A stretch of DNA of 64,000 nt from Pseudonocardiales bacterium (GTDB lineage Bacteria > Actinomycetota > Actinomycetes > Mycobacteriales > Pseudonocardiaceae), in the NCBI GenBank assembly GCA_019244165.1, contig JAFATA010000021.1:1-64000 (forward strand). Direction: 5' to 3'. Below the pieces are notes generated by a model. That model had not been told where the DNA came from. It ran no database searches and saw only the letters and a list, made by a program, of their open reading frames with translations. Shown piece after piece: positions 41,254-50,159 of the stretch (position 1 is its first letter; each line of letters opens with the position of its first letter). The position numbers were made by a program, and so were the translations under genes.

Positions 41254-43800
41254 ATGCGCACTGTCGTTGTTGCCGGCCATGGCATGGTCGGCCACCGGTT
41301 GGTGGAGGCTCTGACCGGCCGGGATGTCCAGCGGCACTGGCGGATCGTGGTGCTCGCCGAGGAGATCAGGCCGGCTTACGACCGGGTGGCCCTCTCCTCG
41401 TATGTGGACTCCTGGGACGCCGAGGCGCTGGCCCTGCCGGCGATCCAGGACGACCGGGTGGAGCTGCGGCTCGGTGACCCGTGCGTGCGGATCGACCGGC
41501 GTAAGCGCACTGTCCACACGGTCTCCGGGTACCGGGTGGCCTACGACGCGCTGGTGCTGGCCACCGGGTCGGCACCGTTCGTGCCTCCGGTACCTGGCCA
41601 CGACTTACCCGGTTGCTATGTCTACCGGACCCCGGAGGACCTCGACGCCATCCGCGCGGCGGCGCAGCGCGCGATGCGCACCACGGCGCTCGGCCGGCGC
41701 TCCGGGGTGGTGGTCGGCGGTGGGCTGCTCGGCTTGGAGGCCGCGTACGCGCTGCGCCAGCTCGGACTGTCTCCGCACGTGGTCGAGATCGCGCCCCACC
41801 TGATGCCGATGCAGGTGGACGAGGGCGGCGGGGCGCTGCTGCGCCGGTTCATCGAGGGCCTCGGGGTACGGGTGTACTGCGGCCAAGCCACTACGGCCAT
41901 CGAACCCGACCGAGGGCGGATGCTGGTCCGGCTTTCCGATGGCACCGAGCTGGACACCGACGTCGTGGTGTTCTCCGCGGGAGTACGCCCGCGCGACACA
42001 CTGGCCCGTGACGCGGGGTTACCGCTCGGGGAGCGCGGTGGCGTGTTGGTCGACGTGTGCTGCCGCACCTGCGATGGAGACATCTGGGCGATCGGGGAGT
42101 GCGCCGCGATCGAAGGCCGCTGCTACGGATTGGTCGCACCCGGCTACGCGATGGCTGAGGTGGTGGCCGACCGGCTGCTCGGCGGCAACGCCACCTTCCC
42201 CGGTGCGGACACCTCCACCAAGCTCAAGCTGCTCGGGGTCGATGTCGCCAGCTTCGGGGACGCTCACGGCAGGGCGCAGGGCGCGCTGGAGGTCGTCCAC
42301 AACGATCCCGTCGCTGGCCGCTACGCCAAGCTCGTCGTCTCCGACGACGCGCGGACCCTGCTCGGCGGGGTGCTGGTGGGTGACGCCACAGCCTACGGCA
42401 CGCTGCGCGCGCTGGTCGGCGCCGAGCTGCCCGCCGACCCCGGTGCGCTGATCTCGCCCTCCGGTGGCGAGCTCGACGCGAGCGCGTTGCCGGCCGGCGC
42501 CCAGGTGTGCACCTGCCACGCGGTCACCGTCGAGACGATCGGCGCGGCGGTGCAGGAGGGGGCGAGGACCGTGCCCGCCCTCAAGGAGTGCACGAAAGCG
42601 GGCACCGGTTGCGGTTCCTGCGTGCCGATGTTGAAGAAGCTGCTCGCCGCGCAGGGGGTCGAGCAGTCCAAGGCGCTGTGTGAGCATTTCTCGCACAGCC
42701 GGGCGGAGCTGTTCGAGATCGTCGCCGCCACCCGGATCACAACCTTCTCCGAACTGGTCGCCAAGCACGGCACCGGCCGCGGCTGCGACATCTGCAAGCC
42801 GGCGGTGGCCTCGATCCTCGCCTCGCTGAGCGCGCTGCTGTCGCCCGGAAGCCACATCCTGGACGGCGAGCAGGCCGCCCTACAGGACACCAACGATCAC
42901 TTCCTGGCCAACCTGCAGCGCAACGGCACCTATTCGGTGATCCCCAGGATTCCTGGCGGTGAGATCACCCCGGAGAAGCTGATCGTTCTCGGCGAGGTGG
43001 CCCGTGACTTCGGGCTCTACACCAAGATCACCGGTGGGCAGCGGATCGACTTGTTCGGTGCCCGGGTGGAGCAGCTGCCGGCGATCTGGCGCCGGCTGGT
43101 GGACGCCGGGTTCGAATCGGGGCATGCCTACGGCAAGGCACTGCGCACCGTCAAGTCCTGCGTGGGTACCGACTGGTGCCGCTATGGGGTGCAGGACTCG
43201 GTGGGTTTGGCCATCTCACTGGAGCTGCGGTACCGCGGGCTGCGCGCCCCGCACAAGGTCAAGGCCGCGGTCTCCGGCTGCGCGCGCGAGTGCGCCGAGG
43301 CCCGCGGCAAGGACTTCGGGGTGATCGCCACGGAAACCGGCTGGAACCTCTACGTCGGCGGCAACGGCGGTTTCCGGCCCCGGCACGCCGAGCTGCTGAT
43401 CTCCGACCTGGACACCGAGACGCTGGTGCGCACCATCGACCGGTTCCTGATGTTCTACGTGCGCACCGCCGACCGGCTGCAGCGCACCGCGTCGTGGCTG
43501 GAGGAGCTGGAGGGCGGCCTGGACCACCTGCGAGACGTGATCGTGCACGACTCGCTGGGGATCTGCGCGGAGCTCGACGCCGCCATGGAGGCGCACGTGG
43601 CCGGTTACTCCGACGAGTGGCGCGGCGTGCTGGAGGACCCGGACAAGCTGGCCCGGTTCACCTCGTTCGTTAACGCGCCGGGCGTGCCCGATCCGAGTAT
43701 CGAGTTCGTCCAGGAGCGTGGTCAGCCAACGCCGGCTCATCGCCGGGACGGCCAACCGGTTCTGATCGCCGGTTCGAAGCTGGCGGTAGGGGCGAGATGA
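41254..43800 (+). CDS. nirB: Assimilatory nitrite reductase large subunit NirB
   Basis: It reduces nitrite to ammonia with NAD(P)H. The 848-residue protein begins with a FAD/NAD-binding region (VVVAGHGMVGHRLVEAL, then GVVVGGGLLGLEAAYAL), then a BFD-like [2Fe-2S] region with CTCHAV and GCGSC and a second pair CDIC. The C-terminal sulfite/nitrite-reductase domains carry the cysteines of the siroheme-[4Fe-4S] site (SCVGTDWCRYG and SGCARECAEARGKDFG). AGGAGGG precedes ATG 41254. NirD follows with an ATGA overlap. Confidence 0.95.
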   Translation: MRTVVVAGHGMVGHRLVEALTGRDVQRHWRIVVLAEEIRPAYDRVALSSYVDSWDAEALALPAIQDDRVELRLGDPCVRIDRRKRTVHTVSGYRVAYDALVLATGSAPFVPPVPGHDLPGCYVYRTPEDLDAIRAAAQRAMRTTALGRRSGVVVGGGLLGLEAAYALRQLGLSPHVVEIAPHLMPMQVDEGGGALLRRFIEGLGVRVYCGQATTAIEPDRGRMLVRLSDGTELDTDVVVFSAGVRPRDTLARDAGLPLGERGGVLVDVCCRTCDGDIWAIGECAAIEGRCYGLVAPGYAMAEVVADRLLGGNATFPGADTSTKLKLLGVDVASFGDAHGRAQGALEVVHNDPVAGRYAKLVVSDDARTLLGGVLVGDATAYGTLRALVGAELPADPGALISPSGGELDASALPAGAQVCTCHAVTVETIGAAVQEGARTVPALKECTKAGTGCGSCVPMLKKLLAAQGVEQSKALCEHFSHSRAELFEIVAATRITTFSELVAKHGTGRGCDICKPAVASILASLSALLSPGSHILDGEQAALQDTNDHFLANLQRNGTYSVIPRIPGGEITPEKLIVLGEVARDFGLYTKITGGQRIDLFGARVEQLPAIWRRLVDAGFESGHAYGKALRTVKSCVGTDWCRYGVQDSVGLAISLELRYRGLRAPHKVKAAVSGCARECAEARGKDFGVIATETGWNLYVGGNGGFRPRHAELLISDLDTETLVRTIDRFLMFYVRTADRLQRTASWLEELEGGLDHLRDVIVHDSLGICAELDAAMEAHVAGYSDEWRGVLEDPDKLARFTSFVNAPGVPDPSIEFVQERGQPTPAHRRDGQPVLIAGSKLAVGAR

Positions 43801-44138
43801 CCGCGCCGGTGCGGGCGCACTGGACCGCGGTGTGCCGCTACGACGACCTCATCCCGGAGCGGGGGGTGGCGGCACTCGTTGATGGCAGGGCGGTGGCGGT
43901 GTTTCGCACCCACGAGGGTGCCCTGCACGCCCTGTCCAACCTGGACCCCTTCAGCAGGGCCTCGGTGCTCTCGCGGGGGATCGTCGGCGACCGCGGGGGG
44001 CGAGCGACGGTGGCCTCACCGGTCTACAAGCAGGTCTTCGAGCTGGCTACCGGGGTATGCCTGGACGACCCCAGTGTCTCGGTATCGACCTATCCGGTAC
44101 GGGTGGTCAACGGCGTTGTGGAAGTCTGCTCTTCATGA
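43797..44138 (+). CDS. nirD: Nitrite reductase small subunit NirD
   Basis: A 113-residue Rieske-fold protein (AVCRYDDLIPERGVAALVDG, AVFRTHEGALHALSNLDPF). The Rieske cluster ligands (CxH and CxxH) are absent, which is normal for NirD. It overlaps nirB by ATGA and forms the enzyme with it. Thirteen bases separate it from the uroporphyrinogen synthase gene, so the four genes are an operon. Confidence 0.93.
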   Translation: MTAPVRAHWTAVCRYDDLIPERGVAALVDGRAVAVFRTHEGALHALSNLDPFSRASVLSRGIVGDRGGRATVASPVYKQVFELATGVCLDDPSVSVSTYPVRVVNGVVEVCSS

Positions 44139-44151
44139 CCACGGTGTCGTT

Positions 44152-45294
44152 ATGACCACAGCGTCGCTGCGGCCAAGATCCGAGCCACTGCCGCTGGCGG
44201 GATTCACCGTCGGTGTCACCGCGGCCCGACGGGCCGAGGAGCTGGGTGGCTTGCTGGAGCGCCGGGGCGCTGAGGTGGTGCACGCACCGGCGATCCGGAT
44301 CGTGCCCCTGGCGGACGACACCGAGCTGCACGCCGTCACCGAGCAACTGATCAATCACCCGCCGGATGTGGTGGTGGTCACCACGGGCATCGGGTTCCGC
44401 GGATGGGTGGAGGCCGCCGACGGGTGGGGGCTGGGCGAGATGCTGATCAGTGCGCTCCGCCACGCCACCCTGCTGTCCCGAGGGCCCAAGTCGCGCGGAG
44501 CGGTCCGGGCCGCGGGACTGACCGATGCCTGGTCGCCACCCTCGGAGTCCTCAGCCGAGGTGCTGGAACACCTGTTGGCTGGTGATCTCGAAGGGGTGCG
44601 AGTCGCCGTGCAGCTGCACGGTGAGCCGCTGCCGGACTTCGTCGAGGCCTTGGGTTGTGCGGGGGCGCGGGTCCTCCAGGTGCCGGTCTACCGGTGGGTG
44701 CCGCCGGAGGATCTTGCGCCACTGGACCGGCTGATGGGGATGGTGCTGGAGGGTGGGGTCGACGCGGTGAGCTTCACCAGCGCACCCGCCACGGCAAGCA
44801 TGCTCCGCCGGGCCGGCCAGCTCGGGATCCTGGAGCCGTTGCTGCAACGCCTGCGCCGGGATGTGCTCGCCGCCTGTGTGGGGCCGGTCACCGCGGGCCC
44901 GTTGGTGGCCCGAGATGTGCCGACCGTGCAGCCTGAGCGCTCCCGGATCGGTGCGCTGGTGCGCACGCTGTCTGAGACACTGCCGGCCCGCTCACCACGA
45001 TGGCCGGTCGCGGGGCATGTGCTGGAGTTGCGCGGGCATGCCGCAGTGGTCGACGGGGTGTTGCATGCTCTGCCACCCACCCCGATGGCCCTGTTGCGAC
45101 TGTTGGCGGCCCGTCCCGGCCGGGTGGTGCCGCGCGCTGAACTGCTGTCCGTGATGCCTGCGGCTGGCGACGACGAGCATGCGGTGGAGACCGCGGTGGC
45201 CCGGTTGCGGGCCGCGCTAGAGACCCCGCGGCTGGTGCAGACCGTGGTCAAGCGTGGCTACCGGCTGGCCCTGGATCCGGGAGACTGCCGGTGA
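44152..45294 (+). CDS. Uroporphyrinogen-III synthase fused to a winged-helix domain
   Basis: The 380-residue protein has an N-terminal HemD-like domain (FTVGVTAARRAEELGGLLERRGAEV, FTSAPATASMLRRA) and a C-terminal OmpR-type winged helix (MALLRLLAARPGRVVPRAELL, then VKRGYRLAL). It would cyclise hydroxymethylbilane for siroheme and perhaps regulate the operon. This fusion is typical of actinobacterial nir clusters (Rv0260c from memory). ATG 44152 lies 13 bases after the nirD stop. It overlaps the next gene as GTGA. Confidence 0.85.
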   Translation: MTTASLRPRSEPLPLAGFTVGVTAARRAEELGGLLERRGAEVVHAPAIRIVPLADDTELHAVTEQLINHPPDVVVVTTGIGFRGWVEAADGWGLGEMLISALRHATLLSRGPKSRGAVRAAGLTDAWSPPSESSAEVLEHLLAGDLEGVRVAVQLHGEPLPDFVEALGCAGARVLQVPVYRWVPPEDLAPLDRLMGMVLEGGVDAVSFTSAPATASMLRRAGQLGILEPLLQRLRRDVLAACVGPVTAGPLVARDVPTVQPERSRIGALVRTLSETLPARSPRWPVAGHVLELRGHAAVVDGVLHALPPTPMALLRLLAARPGRVVPRAELLSVMPAAGDDEHAVETAVARLRAALETPRLVQTVVKRGYRLALDPGDCR

Positions 45295-45974
45295 GCGTGG
45301 TCATTGCGGGGCACGGAACTCAGGATCCCGCTGGCGTCGCGGTGGCGCGCCAGTTGGTGCACGTGTTGCGCATCCGGCTGCCCGCTCGGCCGGTGCTGCT
45401 TGCCTTCGTCGATGTCCTCGGCCCTGGGGTGCGAGAGGTGCTCGCTGGTGCGCCCGGTCCGGTCACCGTCGTTCCGGCGTTCTTGAGCTCCGGTTACCAC
45501 GTGCGGACCGACGTGCCGCGGGAGGTGAGCGCCACCGGCCGTCGGGACGTCACCATCAGCGCTGCTCTCGGTCCGCACCTACCGTTGGTGAGCGCGGCGG
45601 CCGACCGGCTGCGGGAGGCAGGGTGGCGCCGCGGTGACGCGGTGGTGCTGGCTGCGGCGGGCTCATCGGATCCGCGGGCGGTGGCCGAGGTGCGGGTGGC
45701 GGCCCGTCAGCTGTCCAGCCTGGTCGGCGGCCAGGTTCGGGTCGGGTTCGTGGCTACCGGAGCACCGAGGGTAGCGCCCCTGGTCGCCCGTCTGCGGGCC
45801 GCCGGAGAACCCAGGGTCGCGGTGGCCTCGTGGCTGCTCGCCCCGGGATTGTTCCATCGCCGGCTCGCCACGGTCGGAGCCGATGTGCTGGCCGCGCCGC
45901 TGGGCGCGCATCCGGAGGTGCTCGCCCGGCTGGTTCAGCTCGCCAAGAGCGGGGCGATGCTACGCAGCGCGTGA
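45291..45974 (+). CDS. Sirohydrochlorin chelatase (CbiX/SirB-like)
   Basis: A 227-residue protein with two CbiX repeats: VIAGHGTQDPAGVAVARQL at the start, and VVLAAAGSSDPRAVAEVRVAA in the middle. It has the metal-inserting histidines (GHGT; SSGYHVRTDVP). It inserts iron (or cobalt) into sirohydrochlorin, giving siroheme for NirB. GTG 45291 overlaps the preceding gene by four bases. Confidence 0.85.
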   Translation: MSVVIAGHGTQDPAGVAVARQLVHVLRIRLPARPVLLAFVDVLGPGVREVLAGAPGPVTVVPAFLSSGYHVRTDVPREVSATGRRDVTISAALGPHLPLVSAAADRLREAGWRRGDAVVLAAAGSSDPRAVAEVRVAARQLSSLVGGQVRVGFVATGAPRVAPLVARLRAAGEPRVAVASWLLAPGLFHRRLATVGADVLAAPLGAHPEVLARLVQLAKSGAMLRSA

Positions 45975-46137
45975 GGCGGGGGAGAGTTTCACGGTCACCC
46001 GCAACGGCAGGCCGGTCGCGGAGCTGATTCCCCACCAGGCGGATCGAGCGGTGCGGCGCCGGACGGTAGGCGAGTTGCAAGCGGAGTTCCGCCGGATGAC
46101 TCCCGTGGACAGCGCGCGGTGGCACCGGGAGCGTGCG
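45970..46137 (+). pseudogene. Phd/YefM-type antitoxin C-terminal remnant
   Basis: The frame gives AGESFTVTRNGRPVAELIPH and a tail RTVGELQAEFRRM, the middle and end of a Phd/YefM antitoxin. The N-terminal dimerisation part (about 25 residues) is missing, as the sequence starts at the end of the chelatase gene. It would not make a functional antitoxin without a start. Confidence 0.6.
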
Positions 46138-46149
46138 GCACCATGGCCG

Positions 46150-46301
46150 CCGCGATCCGCCGGGCTGGTCGCAACCCGCGCCCCCGGCGGATGGATGTGA
46201 GGATCGCCGCGAGGGCGGCGGCTCACGCGATACCCCTCATCATCCGGGACCCCGACGGTTTCACCAGACTGGAACGGCTACTCGACGTCGTCGTGGTCTG
46301 A
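46150..46301 (+). pseudogene. PIN-domain (VapC) toxin C-terminal remnant
   Basis: GRNPRPRRMDVRIAARAAAH then IPLIIRDPDGFTRLERLLDVVVV is the end of a VapC toxin, with one conserved acidic residue (D) in the DV motif. The catalytic N-terminal region is absent. It is in a different frame from the antitoxin remnant, so a deletion joined both, leaving a dead toxin-antitoxin locus. Confidence 0.6.
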
Positions 46302-46889
46302 CGCTTGCCGGCGATGCACGGACACGGCGTACGAGCTGGTACTGGTGAACGGATCGCGACCCCAGGTGGCATACCGGGCCTCCAGGACAAGGCCGGCGCT
46401 GGCGCACCAGGCGTCGTAGTCCGCCACGCTCGGCCAGCCCTCCTGGAACTGAAACCCGGCGATGAGCCGGCCTCCGGACGCCAGGTGGTGGGCACACGCG
46501 ATGACCGCCGCGGCGCGGCGGTCGCTGGCCACGAAGGGAACGACGTTGCCGGCAAGCACGACGGCATCGAACCGCTCTGGCAGGTCGAGCTCGCTGAGGT
46601 CAGCCTGCACCCAGGTCAGCTCGGGTGCCTTCGCGCGGGCCAAGCTGATCATGCCCGGATCAAGATCAGCGCCGACGGCCTCGAGCCCGCGGCGCGCCAG
46701 CTCGATGGCCACCCGGCCGGTGCCACACCCCGCGTCCAGCACGCGGCGAGGGCCGTAAGAGAACACGAAATCCGCTTCGCCATGGAGCTTCGCGCCGGCG
46801 GCTTCCAGGCACCGCCAGCGCTCGTCGTAGCCGGTGGGGCTGACCTGCTGACGCCACTGGCCCCAGCTCTCAAACGGCGACCCGGTCAC
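46278..46889 (-). CDS. Class I SAM-dependent methyltransferase
   Basis: A 203-residue enzyme with motif I VLDAGCGTGRVAIEL, an acidic residue after strand 2 (GADLDPGMI), and FDAVVLAGNVVPFVA. Substrate unknown. It begins with ATG and ends inside the PIN remnant region on the other strand. It is in the second accessory zone. Confidence 0.82.
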   Translation of the reverse strand: MTGSPFESWGQWRQQVSPTGYDERWRCLEAAGAKLHGEADFVFSYGPRRVLDAGCGTGRVAIELARRGLEAVGADLDPGMISLARAKAPELTWVQADLSELDLPERFDAVVLAGNVVPFVASDRRAAAVIACAHHLASGGRLIAGFQFQEGWPSVADYDAWCASAGLVLEARYATWGRDPFTSTSSYAVSVHRRQASDHDDVE

Positions 46890-46910
46890 TCATTGCCCCC
46901 GTGCTGGGCG

Positions 46911-47372
46911 CTACGAACTGAACCTGAGGAGGGGCACGTCGTACAACGCTGGCTCCCGGGTACGGAGCATGGTGGGAGCGGTGATCTCGACGAGCAGCAT
47001 CTCGACGAGGAATTGTACCCGGGCGGAGAGAAGATGACTGGTGTGGCCGAGGGCTGAGCGTTCCTTGAGGCCGAGGCTGGTGTGAATGTGAGGCAGCACG
47101 CGGCCGGTCTGGGGATCATGGCCAAGGGTGCCACAACCGAGGGCTTCGACGTTGGTGAGGTGGACCTTAGACCAGATGGGGGCACCGGGGTCAGTGAGTT
47201 TCTCGCAGGTGCCGCCGATCTCGGCTTCGGCAAACCCAGCGATGAACATTGGGATGTAGCCCTGACGGATGTTGTTGGCGGTGCAGAACGCGGTGAGGGT
47301 GTCGAAGAAGTCGTCGCCGTGGTCGAAGGCGATGCCGAAGGTTCGGCCGGTTGTCAGTTCATGGCTGCGCAC
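46911..47372 (-). CDS. PPC/DUF296-domain putative DNA-binding protein
   Basis: The protein of about 153 residues carries HELTTGRTFGIAFDHGDDFFDTL, GYIPMFIAGFAEAEIGGT and the metal-binding HIHTSLG, features of the PCC/PPC domain found in plant AT-hook proteins and bacterial relatives. I use GTG 47372. The track's longest frame starts at 47402 and would overlap the asparaginase remnant more. Role unknown. Confidence 0.6.
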   Translation of the reverse strand: MRSHELTTGRTFGIAFDHGDDFFDTLTAFCTANNIRQGYIPMFIAGFAEAEIGGTCEKLTDPGAPIWSKVHLTNVEALGCGTLGHDPQTGRVLPHIHTSLGLKERSALGHTSHLLSARVQFLVEMLLVEITAPTMLRTREPALYDVPLLRFSS

Positions 47373-48340
47373 AGCGCTCAGCCTGGCATAGCGAGGCGCC
47401 ACTGGCCGCGTCGAAGGCCGTCACGATCTCGTGGTGATCAGCGCCAGCGGCGACCAGCACGTGCAGCAAGATCCGGGCTTTGTACGGACCGAGAAACCCG
47501 GAGTTGATCAATCTTCGCTCCTGAAGATCACGCTCGGAGCCGGGGAAACCGTAGGTGCTGCGCAGGACCGGGCCAGCGCCGGTTCGCGACGCCAGCACGA
47601 TCGGCATATGGGAAGCTAGCTCAGTGAGTGGGCCAACGAACGCCGCAGGCACGTGTCCGACTCCGAAGCCGGCGATGACAAGGCCATCGAAGCCGCTGTG
47701 CAGGCGACATAGTAGTTCAGCGTCGTCCCCGAGGCATGCGGTGATCAGACCGATTCGAACTCCCCGTGCGGGTACGGGGTAGGTTGGCCCGGCCAGGGGG
47801 CGCGCTAACAGATACGGGCTCCCCTCGACCATCCGCCCAATCGGACCAGTGTCCGGGGAGGCGAACGCGCCAAGACTCATACTGTGCACCTTGTGCACAT
47901 GCTTGGCGGCGTGGATCTCGTCAGCCATCACGACTACACACCCCACACCGGTCAGGTGCAATTTCGGGGTTGCGCAGGGCGCCGGTGACCACAACTGGTC
48001 CGGCTCGATCGACGGTCAGGTCGAGGAAATATGAGGTCTCCTCAATCGTGTCAGTGCCCTGCGTGATCACGACCCCGTCCGCCTCGGCGTCAAGTTCGTC
48101 CCGCACGGCGGCCACAAGTTGGGAAAGATCGTCAAAGCTCAACGAGGCGCCGGGCAAGCCCCGAAAACTTTGGGCGGTGATCTTAAGGTCCAGCTCGGAC
48201 AGTCCTGGCACTGCTGCTAGCAGGGCGGTGGCGTCGAGGGTAGGTACCACGCCTGCGCCTTTGTCCGCCGAGTTGGTCATGGCAATGGTGCCACCGAGGG
48301 AAAAGACCGAGACGGTCCGCTGCGCTGGGCGCTCTGGCAC
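47359..48340 (-). pseudogene. L-asparaginase, frameshifted and internally deleted
   Basis: The 5' part encodes VFSLGGTIAMTNSADKGAG and VITQGTDTIEETSYFLDL, the two catalytic motifs (Thr in each) of an asparaginase, and then GALRNPEIA. The 3' part continues in another frame with GCVVVMADEIHAAKHVHKVHS to the end. The join at about 47950-47990 lacks roughly 20 residues normally found between the halves. The frames differ, so the gene is broken. The start is near GTG 48340. It overlaps the XRE gene end slightly. Confidence 0.75.
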
Positions 48341-48350
48341 CCCTCCGACC

Positions 48351-49901
48351 CTAGCCGCCGGATGTTGGCTCGTGGCGCAGGGAGGCAACGTACCGGCAGG
48401 CGGCGTCGACGCCATCGGTTGAGAGCAGCCGGCTTCGGGGCCGCGCGAAGTCCCGGCAAGTGTAGGCAGCTAGTGCGCTGCAGCGGTTCATCACCCAGGA
48501 CCAGCTGATACCGAGATAGTCGGCGAGCGCGGCCAGTCGAGCGGCTGGGTTGGCCGCGTCGCTGAGTCCATGTGCTCCGGCGTGTCCGATGACGTCGCCG
48601 AATGCCTGTATCACGGAGGTGGACCGAGTCCTATCGACGTGCCAACGTCCTTCCATGCGTACCCAGTTCGCGATCACGGCTTCTGAACCAGTTGCGAGAG
48701 CGAAACCGTCCATTTGGGACAAGGCGGGGTCTGGACAGAACTGTGTACGAATACCAAGCGATTCCATCAGTGCCGCAGCGAGTAGAAGTAAGACGCGCTC
48801 GCTAAAATGTGAGTCGAGTACTGCAGACTCCGGGACACAGAAGGTTCGACTAGTGGGCTCCGAGGTGCCAGCGAATATTCGGCTGGTCGTCTGAAGGTAC
48901 TCGAGCTTGTGCTGGAAGAATAGCCACGTGGACGCTTCCTCGCCGCGCTGCTCCCTGGTCCAGAAGACTGGCCGATGGGAAAAATTTCGGGTGCTGCTGA
49001 TGATGAAGCGCGCGCACGACTCCGAGCCAAGCCACATTTGAGAGATGGTCGATAGCTCGGCGAGCTCGTTGCTCGGGATTGCCGAGTATTTCAGCTCGGC
49101 GGGGTCGCGAACGCGTTGCCGTGCCTGAGCCAGAGTACCGTCGTCGTTCAATAATGCTTCGTCCAGGTTGGCCAGCGCCCACAGGATTTCAAGAGTGAGG
49201 TCATCGGCCTCAAACGATTTTGGAATCATCACTGTGCGGCCGGGAGCTTGTTTGCGTGCAGCGACAACGTCCAACAATGCATGCGTGGAAATAGACTCGC
49301 CAGGGATCGAAACAATGACTATACCTCGTGGTACTGACGATATAAACTCCCTCAGGGGTCGCAATCGTTGATCGGCGATGACCACGGCGTGGTACGTGGA
49401 CCACGACGCCTCGCCACGGTGCACTGGAAGAGTGGCGCCGCCAAAAGCGTGACCGCCTGGGAGTTCCCACTGCCATGCCATGCCCTCACTGTTGAGCACC
49501 ATAGCGGCAGATGAACCTGGCAGGTTACGCGATAGCGTCTGGGCGAGGTCGGCTTCTGCGCCGCGGTTCTCGTCACCGTCTGCGGTGAGATTGAGCTGAC
49601 CGCTGGACTTGATCGGTAGTAGCACGGGTCGACCGTCGATCACGACGGGCATCCTGACCTCGTGGGCAACCTTCGGTGGCTTGCGGTCCAGCGGTGCGGG
49701 TACCAACGCGGACAGTGAACTCCCGGTCCTCAGTGCCGCATCACACCTAGCTGCGAACATGGCAGTCGGTGCCTTGCGGCCATTTTCGATCTTGGAGATG
49801 TAACCGGGGTCGTAGTGCACCAACTGCGCGAACTCCTTCAGCGACAAGCCGCGTTGCTGCCGCAACCCGCGCAGCTCGCCACCGAAGTTCGGCTGCTCCA
49901 T
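48351..49901 (-). CDS. XRE-family regulator with a large C-terminal domain
   Basis: The 516-residue protein starts with an HTH domain: LRGLRQQRGLSLKEFAQLV, then HYDPGYISKIENGRKAP. The remaining 440 residues are not recognised and contain alternating helical and strand segments, for example a segment around ALLDVVAARKQAP. Such long HTH proteins are abundant in actinobacteria, often paired with small genes. It probably represses itself: a perfect inverted repeat lies in its promoter. Confidence 0.7.
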   Translation of the reverse strand: MEQPNFGGELRGLRQQRGLSLKEFAQLVHYDPGYISKIENGRKAPTAMFAARCDAALRTGSSLSALVPAPLDRKPPKVAHEVRMPVVIDGRPVLLPIKSSGQLNLTADGDENRGAEADLAQTLSRNLPGSSAAMVLNSEGMAWQWELPGGHAFGGATLPVHRGEASWSTYHAVVIADQRLRPLREFISSVPRGIVIVSIPGESISTHALLDVVAARKQAPGRTVMIPKSFEADDLTLEILWALANLDEALLNDDGTLAQARQRVRDPAELKYSAIPSNELAELSTISQMWLGSESCARFIISSTRNFSHRPVFWTREQRGEEASTWLFFQHKLEYLQTTSRIFAGTSEPTSRTFCVPESAVLDSHFSERVLLLLAAALMESLGIRTQFCPDPALSQMDGFALATGSEAVIANWVRMEGRWHVDRTRSTSVIQAFGDVIGHAGAHGLSDAANPAARLAALADYLGISWSWVMNRCSALAAYTCRDFARPRSRLLSTDGVDAACRYVASLRHEPTSGG

Positions 49902-49927
49902 AGGCGCTCCCGTTGCTACTTGTCTTG

Positions 49928-49950
49928 GTTGCCCTTACCGCGAGGGCAAC
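49928..49950. promoter_or_regulatory. Candidate operator of the XRE regulator
   Basis: GTTGCCC, nine spacer bases and GGGCAAC form a perfect inverted repeat 27 bases upstream of the XRE start. Another GGGCAAC follows directly (49951-49957) and one more stands near 50022. The symmetry fits a dimer of an HTH protein. Binding is inferred. Confidence 0.5.
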
Positions 49951-50159
49951 GGGCAACCCCTAGATCACGAAGAGTGTAGCCCGCGAAGCTACCGGGCATG
50001 ACCATCACGCAGGCAGAACCTGTGGGCAACCACTAAACATCTGTCCGATTGAGGACATCTGGCAGGACAAAGCCAGCACCGACCCACACAGGCCGAGGCG
50101 AGCTGTGCCCAGCAGCCCTACGGCGTGCTGCTGGTGTGCGGGCAGGGAGTCGAGAGCAA

